Part shown: one piece after another, positions 1 through 6,106 of the stretch | How the letters are laid out: each line of letters opens with the position of its first letter | How positions within the stretch are numbered: position 1 is the first letter of the stretch | DNA from: Dehalococcoidia bacterium | Lineage (GTDB): Bacteria; Chloroflexota; Dehalococcoidia; SAR202; UBA11138 | Assembly: GCA_012270625.1 (NCBI GenBank) | Contig: JAAXHZ010000077.1 | Location: 1-15,232 of the forward strand | Reading direction: 5' to 3' | DNA: 15,232 nt | The notes under the pieces: model-generated | What the model was told of the DNA's origin: nothing | The model's database searches: none | The model's input: the letters and a program-made list of their open reading frames with translations, nothing else | Position numbers and translations under genes: made by a program

Positions 1-596
1 ATGCAGTTGACCCTGATGTTGTCGGCAGCGTGATCGATCGCCATCGCCCTGGTCAGCCCTACCACCGCCGACTTGTTGACGGTGTACGGCGCGGACGATC
101 TCATCGTCTTGGGCCTCAGCGCCGTTACCGACGATACGTTGATTATCGAGCCGCCCCCGCTGACCCTCATCTGGGGCACCGCCCAGCGGCTCATGTTTAT
201 CATGCTCATGAGGTTGACCGACATGCTGCGCGACCAGTCCTCCTCGGTAGCGTCCACGACGCTGCCTGATCCGCCCCCACCGCCGACGTTGTTGTGCAGG
301 ATGTGCAGACCCCCGTACCGCTCGACGGCCGCTTCCACGACACGCGCGCAGTCATCAGGGTTGGTGACGTCCGCGACCGCCGTCATTGCGTTGCCACCCT
401 CTTCCTCGATGATATCCCTTGTCGCATCCGCCCACTCGTGGACGGCATCGACGAGCACGACGCGCGCGCCTTCCCGCGCGAACAGGATGGCAGCGGCTGC
501 GCCGTTGCCGACGCCGCTCCCACCGTAGGTCCCCGCGCCGCTCACTATGGCGACTTTGTCGCTCAGCCTGCCGGACGGTGCGTTGTCGATGCTCAT
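1..596 (-). CDS. Short-chain dehydrogenase/reductase (SDR), C-terminus cut off by window edge
   Basis: NAD(P)-dependent oxidoreductase of the classical SDR family. The substrate cannot be told from sequence. 198 residues are visible, with a Rossmann fold read in order. The glycine-rich cofactor loop is at residues 20-32 and is longer than the plain TGxxxGxG form (GAGTYGGSGVGNG). An Asp at 50 ends the second strand, which favours NAD over NADP. A DV pair is at 77-78, NNVG at 102-105 replaces the usual NNAG, serines are at 155-156, and the catalytic Tyr171-x3-Lys175 is intact. The reading frame is open to base 1, just after the IRVNC stretch that normally precedes the substrate loop, so roughly 60-80 residues are missing. 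The ATG at 596 has GGGAG 8 bases upstream. It lies 20 bases downstream of the PPC-domain gene on the same strand and is probably cotranscribed with it. Family assignment is firm; the specific reaction is unknown. Confidence 0.93.
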   Translation of the reverse strand, partial: MSIDNAPSGRLSDKVAIVSGAGTYGGSGVGNGAAAAILFAREGARVVLVDAVHEWADATRDIIEEEGGNAMTAVADVTNPDDCARVVEAAVERYGGLHILHNNVGGGGGSGSVVDATEEDWSRSMSVNLMSMINMSRWAVPQMRVSGGGSIINVSSVTALRPKTMRSSAPYTVNKSAVVGLTRAMAIDHAADNIRVNC

Positions 597-616
597 GAGA
601 CAGACTCCCAGTGATG

Positions 617-1021
617 TCAGGCCTTCGCTTCCTGCTCCAGTACGTGGAGGTACATAAAGGCCCCGGTGAAGGTGGTCGCCTCTTCACAGTGACCACCCAC
701 CATATCCCCAGATGGACGCGCGGCGGCGAGATGTATATGGACGCGAATGCCTCCTTCCGGCAGGGGCTGGATGTACCCCTCGGCGCTGACCAGTTCCAGG
801 TTCTCGTCGATCACCGTTCTCTCGAACTCGGGTGAGTCGTCTTCATCGAACCCGCACAGGTTACGGAGCCGGAGCTGTCGCAGGCTGCCTATGCAGGACG
901 TTATGGCAGCCTCGCGGATGCCCTCTGAGAGGGCGAGCTTCTCAAGCCCGGCGACGAGATTCTCGTTGGCCTGGAATCGTCTGTATATGACAGGAGAGGC
1001 GCTGGGTTCCCATCTCTGCAT
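617..1021 (-). CDS. PPC/DUF296-domain protein
   Basis: 134-residue single-domain protein of the PPC (plants and prokaryotes conserved, DUF296) family. Plant members are fused to AT-hooks; free-standing bacterial members are small trimeric proteins of unclear function, often called DNA-binding-like. The diagnostic core is His95-x-His97 followed by a Gly-rich GGH at 109-111, the histidines thought to bind metal in this family. The N-terminal part holds an IGSL segment near residues 44-47, also typical. Length is normal for a bacterial member. The ATG at 1021 is preceded by AGGGAGA at 6-7 bases. The SDR gene follows after 20 bases, so the two form a likely operon, and an 18-bp perfect palindrome sits 52-69 bases upstream. 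No AT-hook or transmembrane segment is seen. Role in the cell is unknown; co-occurrence with an oxidoreductase is the only functional hint. Confidence 0.88.
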   Translation of the reverse strand: MQRWEPSASPVIYRRFQANENLVAGLEKLALSEGIREAAITSCIGSLRQLRLRNLCGFDEDDSPEFERTVIDENLELVSAEGYIQPLPEGGIRVHIHLAAARPSGDMVGGHCEEATTFTGAFMYLHVLEQEAKA

Positions 1022-1072
1022 GGCGTGTCTCCCTAGAGGCTAGGTGATGTGGGCCGAACTCGTGGTGAAGCC

Positions 1073-1090
1073 GATCGAGTGCACTCGATC
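1073..1090. promoter_or_regulatory. 18-bp perfect palindrome upstream of the PPC-SDR pair
   Basis: GATCGAGTGCACTCGATC reads identically on both strands with no mismatch and no central spacer. It lies in the 119-base gap between the coiled-coil gene and the PPC gene, 52-69 bases before the PPC start codon. This is a plausible place for an operator of a dimeric repressor. A hairpin would have an impractically tight loop, so a protein-binding site is the better reading. No clear sigma-70 boxes were found around it. Confidence 0.5.
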
Positions 1091-1118
1091 TACGGGAGAC
1101 CAGGGTAGTCTTGAAGCA

Positions 1119-1136
1119 AGTCGCTCGGAAGCGACT
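1119..1136 (-). terminator. Hairpin just after the coiled-coil gene, possible terminator
   Basis: AGTCGCTCGGAAGCGACT forms a perfect 7-bp stem with a 4-base loop. It lies 4 bases downstream of the stop codon of the minus-strand coiled-coil gene, the usual place for a transcription terminator. The minus-strand sequence after it (TGCTTCAAG) has no T-tract, so intrinsic termination would be weak. It could instead protect the 3' end of the mRNA. Confidence 0.35.
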
Positions 1137-1140
1137 GGAA

Positions 1141-1482
1141 TCAGCGTGACGTTCGCTCGAACATCGCATCCCTCAGTCCTTCCAGCAGACCCTCCAGCTT
1201 GGACTGGCGCTGTTCGACTCCCGCCATGCGAGTCTCAAGCCGCTCGAAGCGAGTGTTGATGCGCTCGAAGCGCTCGTCAATCCGGTCGAATCGAGCATCC
1301 ATGCGATCAAAGCGGATGTCCATACGCTCGAAGCGGGCGTCAACCCGGTCGAACCGGGCATCCATGCGATCCAGCCGGGAGTCAGTGCTCTCGAAGCGCT
1401 TCAGCATAATCTGAAGGACTGTCAGTATCAGCGCCGCCAGTGCGACGCCTACCGTCACGATTGCTATGGTCTCTTGGGGCAT
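1141..1482 (-). CDS. Small membrane-anchored coiled-coil protein with RFDR(M/I/V)DA heptad repeats
   Basis: 113-residue protein with no recognised enzymatic domain. Residues about 5-27 are an uninterrupted hydrophobic helix, a likely single membrane anchor. From residue 36 an Arg recurs every seven residues (36, 43, 50, 57, 64, 71, 78, 85, 92), mostly in the pattern R-F-D/E-R-hydrophobic-D/N-x. Phe and Met/Ile/Val occupy a/d-like core positions and charged residues lie outside, so a long parallel coiled coil is expected on one side of the membrane. Upstream codons that stay open on this strand lie antisense to the thiolase-like gene and were excluded. The ATG at 1482 has AAGGAG 10 bases before it. 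Similar heptad proteins occur in many bacteria as unnamed hypotheticals. An adaptor, scaffold or tether is conceivable, but nothing in the context assigns a function. Confidence 0.8.
   Translation of the reverse strand: MPQETIAIVTVGVALAALILTVLQIMLKRFESTDSRLDRMDARFDRVDARFERMDIRFDRMDARFDRIDERFERINTRFERLETRMAGVEQRQSKLEGLLEGLRDAMFERTSR
1189..1377 (-). repeat. 21-bp tandem DNA repeats encoding nine heptads
   Basis: Imperfect direct repeats with a 21-bp period cover the coding sequence of residues 36-98 of the coiled-coil protein. On the plus strand each unit contains variants of CGATCAAAGCGG / CGGTCGAATCGAG / CGCTCGAAGCGGG. Units near 1240-1380 are the most alike and the last two, toward 1189, are degenerate. 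The period equals seven codons, which would let the coiled coil grow or shrink by whole heptads through replication slippage without a frameshift. Confidence 0.75.
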
Positions 1483-1505
1483 TCGGCACCCGCTCCTTCT
1501 ACCGA

Positions 1506-1511
1506 ATATTA
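1506..1511 (-). promoter_or_regulatory. Possible extended -10 box for the coiled-coil gene
   Basis: On the minus strand TAATAT is preceded by TG-G, giving an extended -10 element (TGnTAATAT). It sits 24-29 bases before the coiled-coil ATG and about 8 bases before its Shine-Dalgarno sequence. No good -35 hexamer lies at 16-18 bases. Transcription from here would give a leader of only about 17 bases. Weak evidence. Confidence 0.3.
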
Positions 1512-1656
1512 CCACAAAACTGGTACTGCAAACGGCGGAAGACGCTATCCTCACCCACTCGGTAGTTTCGTTGACGGTGTATGGGGCGTATGCTAACTTT
1601 GGCCCACGTTTGAGCATGATGAGCGAGGCGCCGCCTCGTGAAAGGAGCGTCTGGAT

Positions 1657-2850
1657 ATGCCGCAAACCAGAGAGGCCGCCATCGTCGGCATACACGAGTA
1701 CCCACTGAGGGTCGTTGGGCCTGGAGTCAGCGCGCTCCAGATAAAGGCCGCGTCCGCAGCCCGCGCACTGGAGGACGCGGGGCTGAGCTGGAGCGACGTC
1801 GACGCCGTGTACGACACCGGCAGCCACCAGAGTATCGGCGGTCTCGGCATATCGGAGTATTTCGGCCTCAAGCCGAGGCTGATCGACAATACTGCCGTGG
1901 GCGGTACGTCATACGAGTTCCAGGCCAACCACGCAGCCACGATGATCGCGGCGGGCAAGGCTGACGTCGCGCTCATCACTTACGGCTCCACGGCCCACTC
2001 TGACAGGCGCCGGATCGGCACCGGCGGCACGCCGGGAGGGGGAATCCCCAACCCTCAGACGAACATGGAGTCGTCCTGGGGCCAGACACTCATCGCAAAC
2101 TACGCGATGGTCAAGAACCGCCACATGCACCAGTACGGCACGACCAACGAACAGTTCGCTCACATCTCGGTCGCCACCCGCAAGCACGCGATGAGAAACC
2201 CGGAGGCGGTCAAGGCGATGACCGATCTGGAGTTCGTAGGCATTCGGGAGCTGACCGTCGAGGACGTAGTGGACTCACGAATGATCGCGTGGCCGTTGCG
2301 ACTGCTTGAGTGCTGCATGATCTCGGACGGCGGCGGCGCTGTTGTGATTGCGTCCAAAGAGGTCGCGGCCAACTGCGCGAAGTCCCCGGTGTGGATCATC
2401 GGTGGCGGAGAGGCGACCAAGTATCGTGAGAACGGCGGCGACATCACTGTAAGCGCCGGCGCGCAGTCCGGCCCACGCGCTTTCGCTGACGCGGGCGTCA
2501 CGCCGGACGAGATCGACATCCTGATGGCATACGACTCGTTCTCGATAACCGTCATGTGCATGATCGAGGACCTGGGGTTCTGCGCTAAGGGCGAGGGCGG
2601 AGAGTACGTCGCGCAGGGACACCTGGTGTTCGACGACCCGCGCAAGCCTGCGCTGAACACCGATGGCGGCGGACTCTCGTCCAACCACCCGGGCGAGCGC
2701 GGCATCTACCTGCTGATCGAAGCGACACGGCAGCTCCGAGGCGAGTCCACCTCTCAGGTCGATGGCGCAAAGCTGGCAGTTGCTGTCGGCAACGGCGGCC
2801 AGCTGGGATCGCGGCACGCGACAGGTGTCACCATCTTGGCTGTAGATTAG
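1657..2850 (+). CDS. Thiolase-superfamily protein without catalytic cysteines (SCP-x/Ltp2-like)
   Basis: 397 residues with the thiolase fold of the SCP-x/lipid-transfer branch. The nucleophilic cysteine loop is replaced by Gly-Gly-Thr-Ser at 82-85, and the second cysteine near the C-terminus is replaced by a GNGG stretch at 378-381. It therefore cannot follow the classical two-cysteine thiolase mechanism. The YDSF motif at 292-295, His344 in the NHPG loop and the QLRGE segment near 359-363 are kept. Known family: Ltp2-type members act with a DUF35 partner as retro-aldolases on acyl-CoAs in steroid side-chain breakdown and use tyrosines; Tyr292 is a candidate by position only. The ATG at 1657 has AAAGGAG 9 bases upstream. 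A DUF35 gene and two acyl-CoA dehydrogenases follow on the same strand, supporting that pairing. Fold is certain; an aldolase role is inference, and a non-enzymatic acyl-CoA-binding role remains possible. Confidence 0.9.
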   Translation: MPQTREAAIVGIHEYPLRVVGPGVSALQIKAASAARALEDAGLSWSDVDAVYDTGSHQSIGGLGISEYFGLKPRLIDNTAVGGTSYEFQANHAATMIAAGKADVALITYGSTAHSDRRRIGTGGTPGGGIPNPQTNMESSWGQTLIANYAMVKNRHMHQYGTTNEQFAHISVATRKHAMRNPEAVKAMTDLEFVGIRELTVEDVVDSRMIAWPLRLLECCMISDGGGAVVIASKEVAANCAKSPVWIIGGGEATKYRENGGDITVSAGAQSGPRAFADAGVTPDEIDILMAYDSFSITVMCMIEDLGFCAKGEGGEYVAQGHLVFDDPRKPALNTDGGGLSSNHPGERGIYLLIEATRQLRGESTSQVDGAKLAVAVGNGGQLGSRHATGVTILAVD

Positions 2851-2853
2851 AAG

Positions 2854-3114
2854 GTGATTTTTCAGAATCCAGATTCGAGAATACATGGTGTCCGATTCGA
2901 GCAGGATTTGCTTGAGGGGAAAACCATATCTAACCCAAGCCTGTATCCTCCCAGTATGCCGATATGGATTGTTCAAGTTAAGGGTAGTTCAAGGTCTGAG
3001 ATGTCAGGAGCGACGGAAGTGTTCTATTACAGTTATGCCGTCGCGACAATTGACGCTGGGAGCGGTGAGGTCATGGGACAGTCGTACACCTTCAGACCTT
3101 TGTTAACGCCTTAG
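2854..3114 (+). pseudogene. Probable gene remnant: C-terminal end of a secreted-type protein
   Basis: 86 codons, first possible start GTG, in the same frame as the thiolase-like gene and directly after its TAG. There is no Shine-Dalgarno sequence at a useful distance before the GTG; an ATG at 2956 is an alternative. The last 50 residues (MPIWIVQVKG, then YYSYAVATIDAGSGEVMG) resemble the C-terminal strand pattern of exported bacterial proteins in which a W-x-V-x-x-x-G strand is followed by a V-x-IDAxTGEV strand. No signal peptide or N-terminal domain is present. Base composition is clearly more AT-rich than both neighbours, suggesting an inserted or decaying piece. It separates two genes whose products would be expected to work together. 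It may be a short real protein, but a truncated leftover is more likely. Confidence 0.4.
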
Positions 3115-3152
3115 ACAAATCCCGACAGGAATGTATCTGCAGGAGAAACACA

Positions 3153-3575
3153 ATGACCGAACAAGCACTGAGGCCACAGCCGCGCTTCCCAGAGCAAGAC
3201 ACTGAGCCGTTCTGGGAAGCCACCAAACGACGTGAGCTGGTTTACCAAACTTGCGACGACTGCGACGAGGTGATCTTCTACCCGCGCGCCCACTGCATCG
3301 GATGTCTGTCCAGCGACATCTCCTGGAACGTGTCCGCAGGGAAGGGAGAGGTGTACACGTTCAGCGTGGTCATGCAGAACTACCACCCCGCGTTCAAGGA
3401 CCTTGGTCCATACGCCGTGGCCTACGTGGACCTCGACGAGGGCTTCCGCATCATGACCAACATCGTAGAGGTCGGCAACCCGATCGAGGACATCACCTGC
3501 GGAATGAGGGTGGAGCTAACCTGGATCGACCAGGGTGAGGGCGAAATAGCGCTGCCTGTGTTCAAGCCCGCCTAA
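3153..3575 (+). CDS. DUF35 zinc-ribbon/OB-fold protein, partner of the thiolase-like protein
   Basis: 140-residue protein with the DUF35 (ChsH2 C-terminal, OB-fold acyl-CoA-associated) layout. A short N-terminal helix containing PFWEA at 19-23 is followed by a rubredoxin-like zinc ribbon with Cys34, Cys37, Cys48 and Cys51, then an OB-fold from about residue 60 with G-E-V-Y-T-F at 65-70. DUF35 proteins are rarely enzymes themselves. They bind thiolase-like partners and help place the acyl-CoA, and in the steroid pathway DUF35 is needed for Ltp2 aldolase activity. Length is normal for a stand-alone member, and the MaoC-like hydratase domain fused to it in ChsH2 is absent. The ATG at 3153 has AGGAG 7 bases upstream. 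Its position 302 bases after the thiolase-like gene supports a complex; the intervening fragment is unusual. Confidence 0.9.
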   Translation: MTEQALRPQPRFPEQDTEPFWEATKRRELVYQTCDDCDEVIFYPRAHCIGCLSSDISWNVSAGKGEVYTFSVVMQNYHPAFKDLGPYAVAYVDLDEGFRIMTNIVEVGNPIEDITCGMRVELTWIDQGEGEIALPVFKPA

Positions 3576-3668
3576 GGGGGCTGTCCGATGGACTCTTTTG
3601 CGTGCGGTCATTGAGGATGCCGCAGCAGCAGATCCTAACGCGTGAGGCAACCCAGAGAGAGACCCCTA

Positions 3669-4925
3669 ATGGACTTTAGATTCACGCCTGAACAGGACGA
3701 ATGGCGACGGGAAGTACGCTCGACCATCGAGTCCCTGATCACGCCCGATCTGCGGGAGGAGATGGAGAGCGATGACGACGTCGGCCCCGGACCCGCAGGC
3801 AAGCGCTTCATGCGCGAGCTTGGCAGTCGCGGACTCCTGGGCATCTCCTGGCCCGAGGAGTACGGCGGCATGGGCCGGTCTCTCATGGACCAGTACATAT
3901 TCTCCGAGGAGATCGGCAGCTTCGGCGGTCTGTACACCAACGGCACGGCAGTAAACATGGTCGGGCCGACTATCATGAACGTCGGCACCGACGAGCAGCG
4001 CGCCGAGTGGCTGCCCAAGATGCTCAGTGGCGAGGTAGAGTGCGCCCTCGGCTACACCGAGCCCGGCGCCGGGACGGACCTCGCCGGACTTCAGACACGC
4101 GCGGTCGTAGACGGTGACGACTACATCATCAACGGTCAGAAGCTGTTCACCAGCGCGGGTCACTTTTCGTCTCACGTCTGGCTGCTGGCGCGTACTGATA
4201 CAGAGGCCAGAAAACACCGGGGACTGTCGGTCTTCCTAGTGCCGATGGACTCCGACGGCATCTCAGTACGTCCACTGTGGCGCATGGACAGCGGGCGCAC
4301 CAACGAGGTGTTCTTCGATAACGTCCGTATCCCGCGCCAGAATCTGATAGGAGAACCCAACCGCGGCTGGTACCACGTTGCGATGGCGCTCGACTTCGAG
4401 AGAGTCAGCATCGGCTCGCGATACACAGGTCTGCTGCGAAGGCTCGACAGACTCGTCGCGTTCGCCAACAAGACCGAGGTCGATGGTGAGCCGCTGTCGC
4501 GTGACCCGCACTTCAGGACGCGGTTCGCCGAGATTGGCATGAAGCTGGAGACTGTCAGGCTGCTGTCGTACCGGACGGCGTGGATGATCGACCAGGGTAT
4601 CGTTCCCAACTACGAGAGCTCCGCGCTGAAGATCGTGGCTACAGACCTTATCCAGGAGGTCGCCGATTTCGGATTCGAGCTGCTGGGGATGTATGGACAG
4701 CTCACCAAGCATTCGCCGTTTTCACTGCTTGATGGCGAAATGGAGCAGGCGTACCGGAGCGGTATATTCTTGAGATTCGGTGGCGGCGCGAACGAGGTTC
4801 AACGCAACATCATCGCGCAGCGCGGACTCGGGATGCCGAGGGAAGGCGCGCAGGCTCGGCAGAGCCTGCCACGCAGCTCATACGGGGACCTCCGGTCTCC
4901 GCAGGCCGCTGCGGGCAGGACGTAG
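3669..4925 (+). CDS. Acyl-CoA dehydrogenase, first (likely catalytic) member of the pair
   Basis: FAD-dependent acyl-CoA alpha,beta-dehydrogenase of 418 residues in the usual order: N-terminal helical domain, beta domain, C-terminal helical domain. The signature GYTEPGAGTDLAGLQT lies at 128-143 and binds flavin and substrate. In the C-terminal domain GGGANEVQRNIIAQ at 371-384 lacks the Glu of the MCAD-type YEG loop. Glu244 in the FERV segment matches the position used by isovaleryl-CoA dehydrogenase-type enzymes and is the candidate base. Residues after about 390 (Ser/Arg/Ala-rich) are an unstructured tail. An upstream GTG at 3642 is in frame, but the ATG at 3669 begins the conserved MDFxFTPEQ and has GAGAGAG before it. 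The second dehydrogenase follows after 59 bases. Family firm, substrate unknown. Confidence 0.93.
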   Translation: MDFRFTPEQDEWRREVRSTIESLITPDLREEMESDDDVGPGPAGKRFMRELGSRGLLGISWPEEYGGMGRSLMDQYIFSEEIGSFGGLYTNGTAVNMVGPTIMNVGTDEQRAEWLPKMLSGEVECALGYTEPGAGTDLAGLQTRAVVDGDDYIINGQKLFTSAGHFSSHVWLLARTDTEARKHRGLSVFLVPMDSDGISVRPLWRMDSGRTNEVFFDNVRIPRQNLIGEPNRGWYHVAMALDFERVSIGSRYTGLLRRLDRLVAFANKTEVDGEPLSRDPHFRTRFAEIGMKLETVRLLSYRTAWMIDQGIVPNYESSALKIVATDLIQEVADFGFELLGMYGQLTKHSPFSLLDGEMEQAYRSGIFLRFGGGANEVQRNIIAQRGLGMPREGAQARQSLPRSSYGDLRSPQAAAGRT

Positions 4926-4984
4926 GTTGGGAGAAAGATCGGCCCAGGGTCGAGACTGACGCAATTCTTCCGTAGGACGTGCTC

Positions 4985-6100
4985 ATGGACCTGTCGCTCA
5001 CCGATGCTCAGCAGACGCTGAAGGACGCCGCGAGGGAGCTGTTCGAGTCTGAGTGTCCGACCAGCCTTGTTCGGGCAATGGAGCAGGACGATAGAGGCTA
5101 CCCTACGGACTTGTGGGAACGCATATCCGGTCTCGGCTGGTCCGGGCTGCCGTTTCCTGAACACCTCGGAGGCTCTGACGGAACACTCACCGATCTGGCC
5201 GTGCTCCTGGAGGAGTTCGGACGCGCGCTCGTACCTGGGCCGTTTTTCAACTCCATTGCCGTTGCCGGTCTGACCCTGCTGGACGCTGGCTCAGACGTGC
5301 AGCAAGCGGAGATACTGCCGCGAATCGCCGACGGATCACTCATCGTGACCGCCGCGCTGCTGGACCAGAGCGCTCGCTACGGTCCGGACTCAGTCTCCAT
5401 GATCGCGACGCGGCATAACAGCGGATACGTGCTCAGCGGCACGAAGATGTTCGTCGAGTACGCCAACTCCGCCGACCTGATGCTGGTACCGGCGAGATCG
5501 GACGATGGAGTCGTGCTTTTGCTGGTGCCAGCGTCAGCGGACGGCATCAGCCTGACCAGATTGGACAGCATCTCTCGCGACCCCCAGTTCGCGGTGGATT
5601 TCGAGGATGTGTTCGTGCCTGATGGAGTCGTCGGTGATCCCGGACAGGGCCGCGCTGCTCTCAAACGGGCGCTTGACAGGGCGGCGCTGCTCCACTGCGC
5701 CCACAGCGTCGGCGGCGCGCAGCATGTCCTCGACATGACCGTCGCCTACACCAAGCAGAGAGTGCAGTTCGATCGTCCCATAGCCACTTTCCAGTCGGTG
5801 CAGCACGACTGCGCCGACATGGTAATCGCGATCGACTCGGCGCGGCTGGCGACCTACGAGGCCATAACGCGGATCGAGGACGGTCAGTCTGCGGACAAGG
5901 AGATCGCCCTGGCCAAGACGCTGACGAACCACGCCTACAAGTGGACGACCCTAACCGCTCAGCAGATACACGGCGGCATCGGGTTCATGGAGGAGTACGA
6001 TCTGCAGCTTTGGACACGCAGGGCAAAGGTGGCTGAGATAAAGTACGGAGCCTCATCCGGGTACGTCGAGACGTTCGCGCGACAGATGGGTCTCGCGTAG
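4985..6100 (+). CDS. Acyl-CoA dehydrogenase-like protein, second (possibly non-catalytic) member
   Basis: 371-residue acyl-CoA dehydrogenase-fold protein. The flavin-contact segment R-V-Q-F-D-R-P-I (259-266) and QIHGGIGF (327-334) are well kept. The middle-domain signature (Y-T-E-P-G-A-G-S-D in catalytic members) is replaced by a LDQSARYGPDS-like run at 126-136. At the alternative base position there is Asp231-Arg232 instead of Glu-Arg, and no YEG-type Glu follows. Actinobacterial steroid enzymes such as ChsE1-ChsE2 are heterotetramers of two unlike subunits sharing one set of active sites; this gene next to a fuller paralogue fits that plan. The ATG at 4985 has TAGGA 8-9 bases upstream; an in-frame GTG at 4979 lies too close to that site. 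The gene ends 6 bases before the stop of convergent pth. Exact function unproven. Confidence 0.9.
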   Translation: MDLSLTDAQQTLKDAARELFESECPTSLVRAMEQDDRGYPTDLWERISGLGWSGLPFPEHLGGSDGTLTDLAVLLEEFGRALVPGPFFNSIAVAGLTLLDAGSDVQQAEILPRIADGSLIVTAALLDQSARYGPDSVSMIATRHNSGYVLSGTKMFVEYANSADLMLVPARSDDGVVLLLVPASADGISLTRLDSISRDPQFAVDFEDVFVPDGVVGDPGQGRAALKRALDRAALLHCAHSVGGAQHVLDMTVAYTKQRVQFDRPIATFQSVQHDCADMVIAIDSARLATYEAITRIEDGQSADKEIALAKTLTNHAYKWTTLTAQQIHGGIGFMEEYDLQLWTRRAKVAEIKYGASSGYVETFARQMGLA

Positions 6101-6106
6101 CCACTC

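Noticed and set aside
1199..1414. Plus-strand open frame with SKR/SNR repeats
   Set aside because: It is the mirror of the 21-bp repeats of the minus-strand coiled-coil gene, without its own ribosome site.
1571..1599. Promoter TTGACG-17-TAACTT for the thiolase-like gene
   Set aside because: Spacing is right, but the -10 box matches consensus at only three of six positions.
1483..1827. N-terminal extension of the coiled-coil gene to 228 residues
   Set aside because: It runs antisense to the thiolase-like gene and its promoter; ATG 1482 has a good ribosome site and begins a clean transmembrane helix.
2275..2976. 233-codon minus-strand open frame
   Set aside because: It is antisense to the conserved thiolase-like gene, composed of low-information residues, and matches no family pattern.
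6101..6106. Terminator between the acyl-CoA dehydrogenase and pth
   Set aside because: The gap is 6 bases and no stem-loop with a T-tract is visible at the junction.
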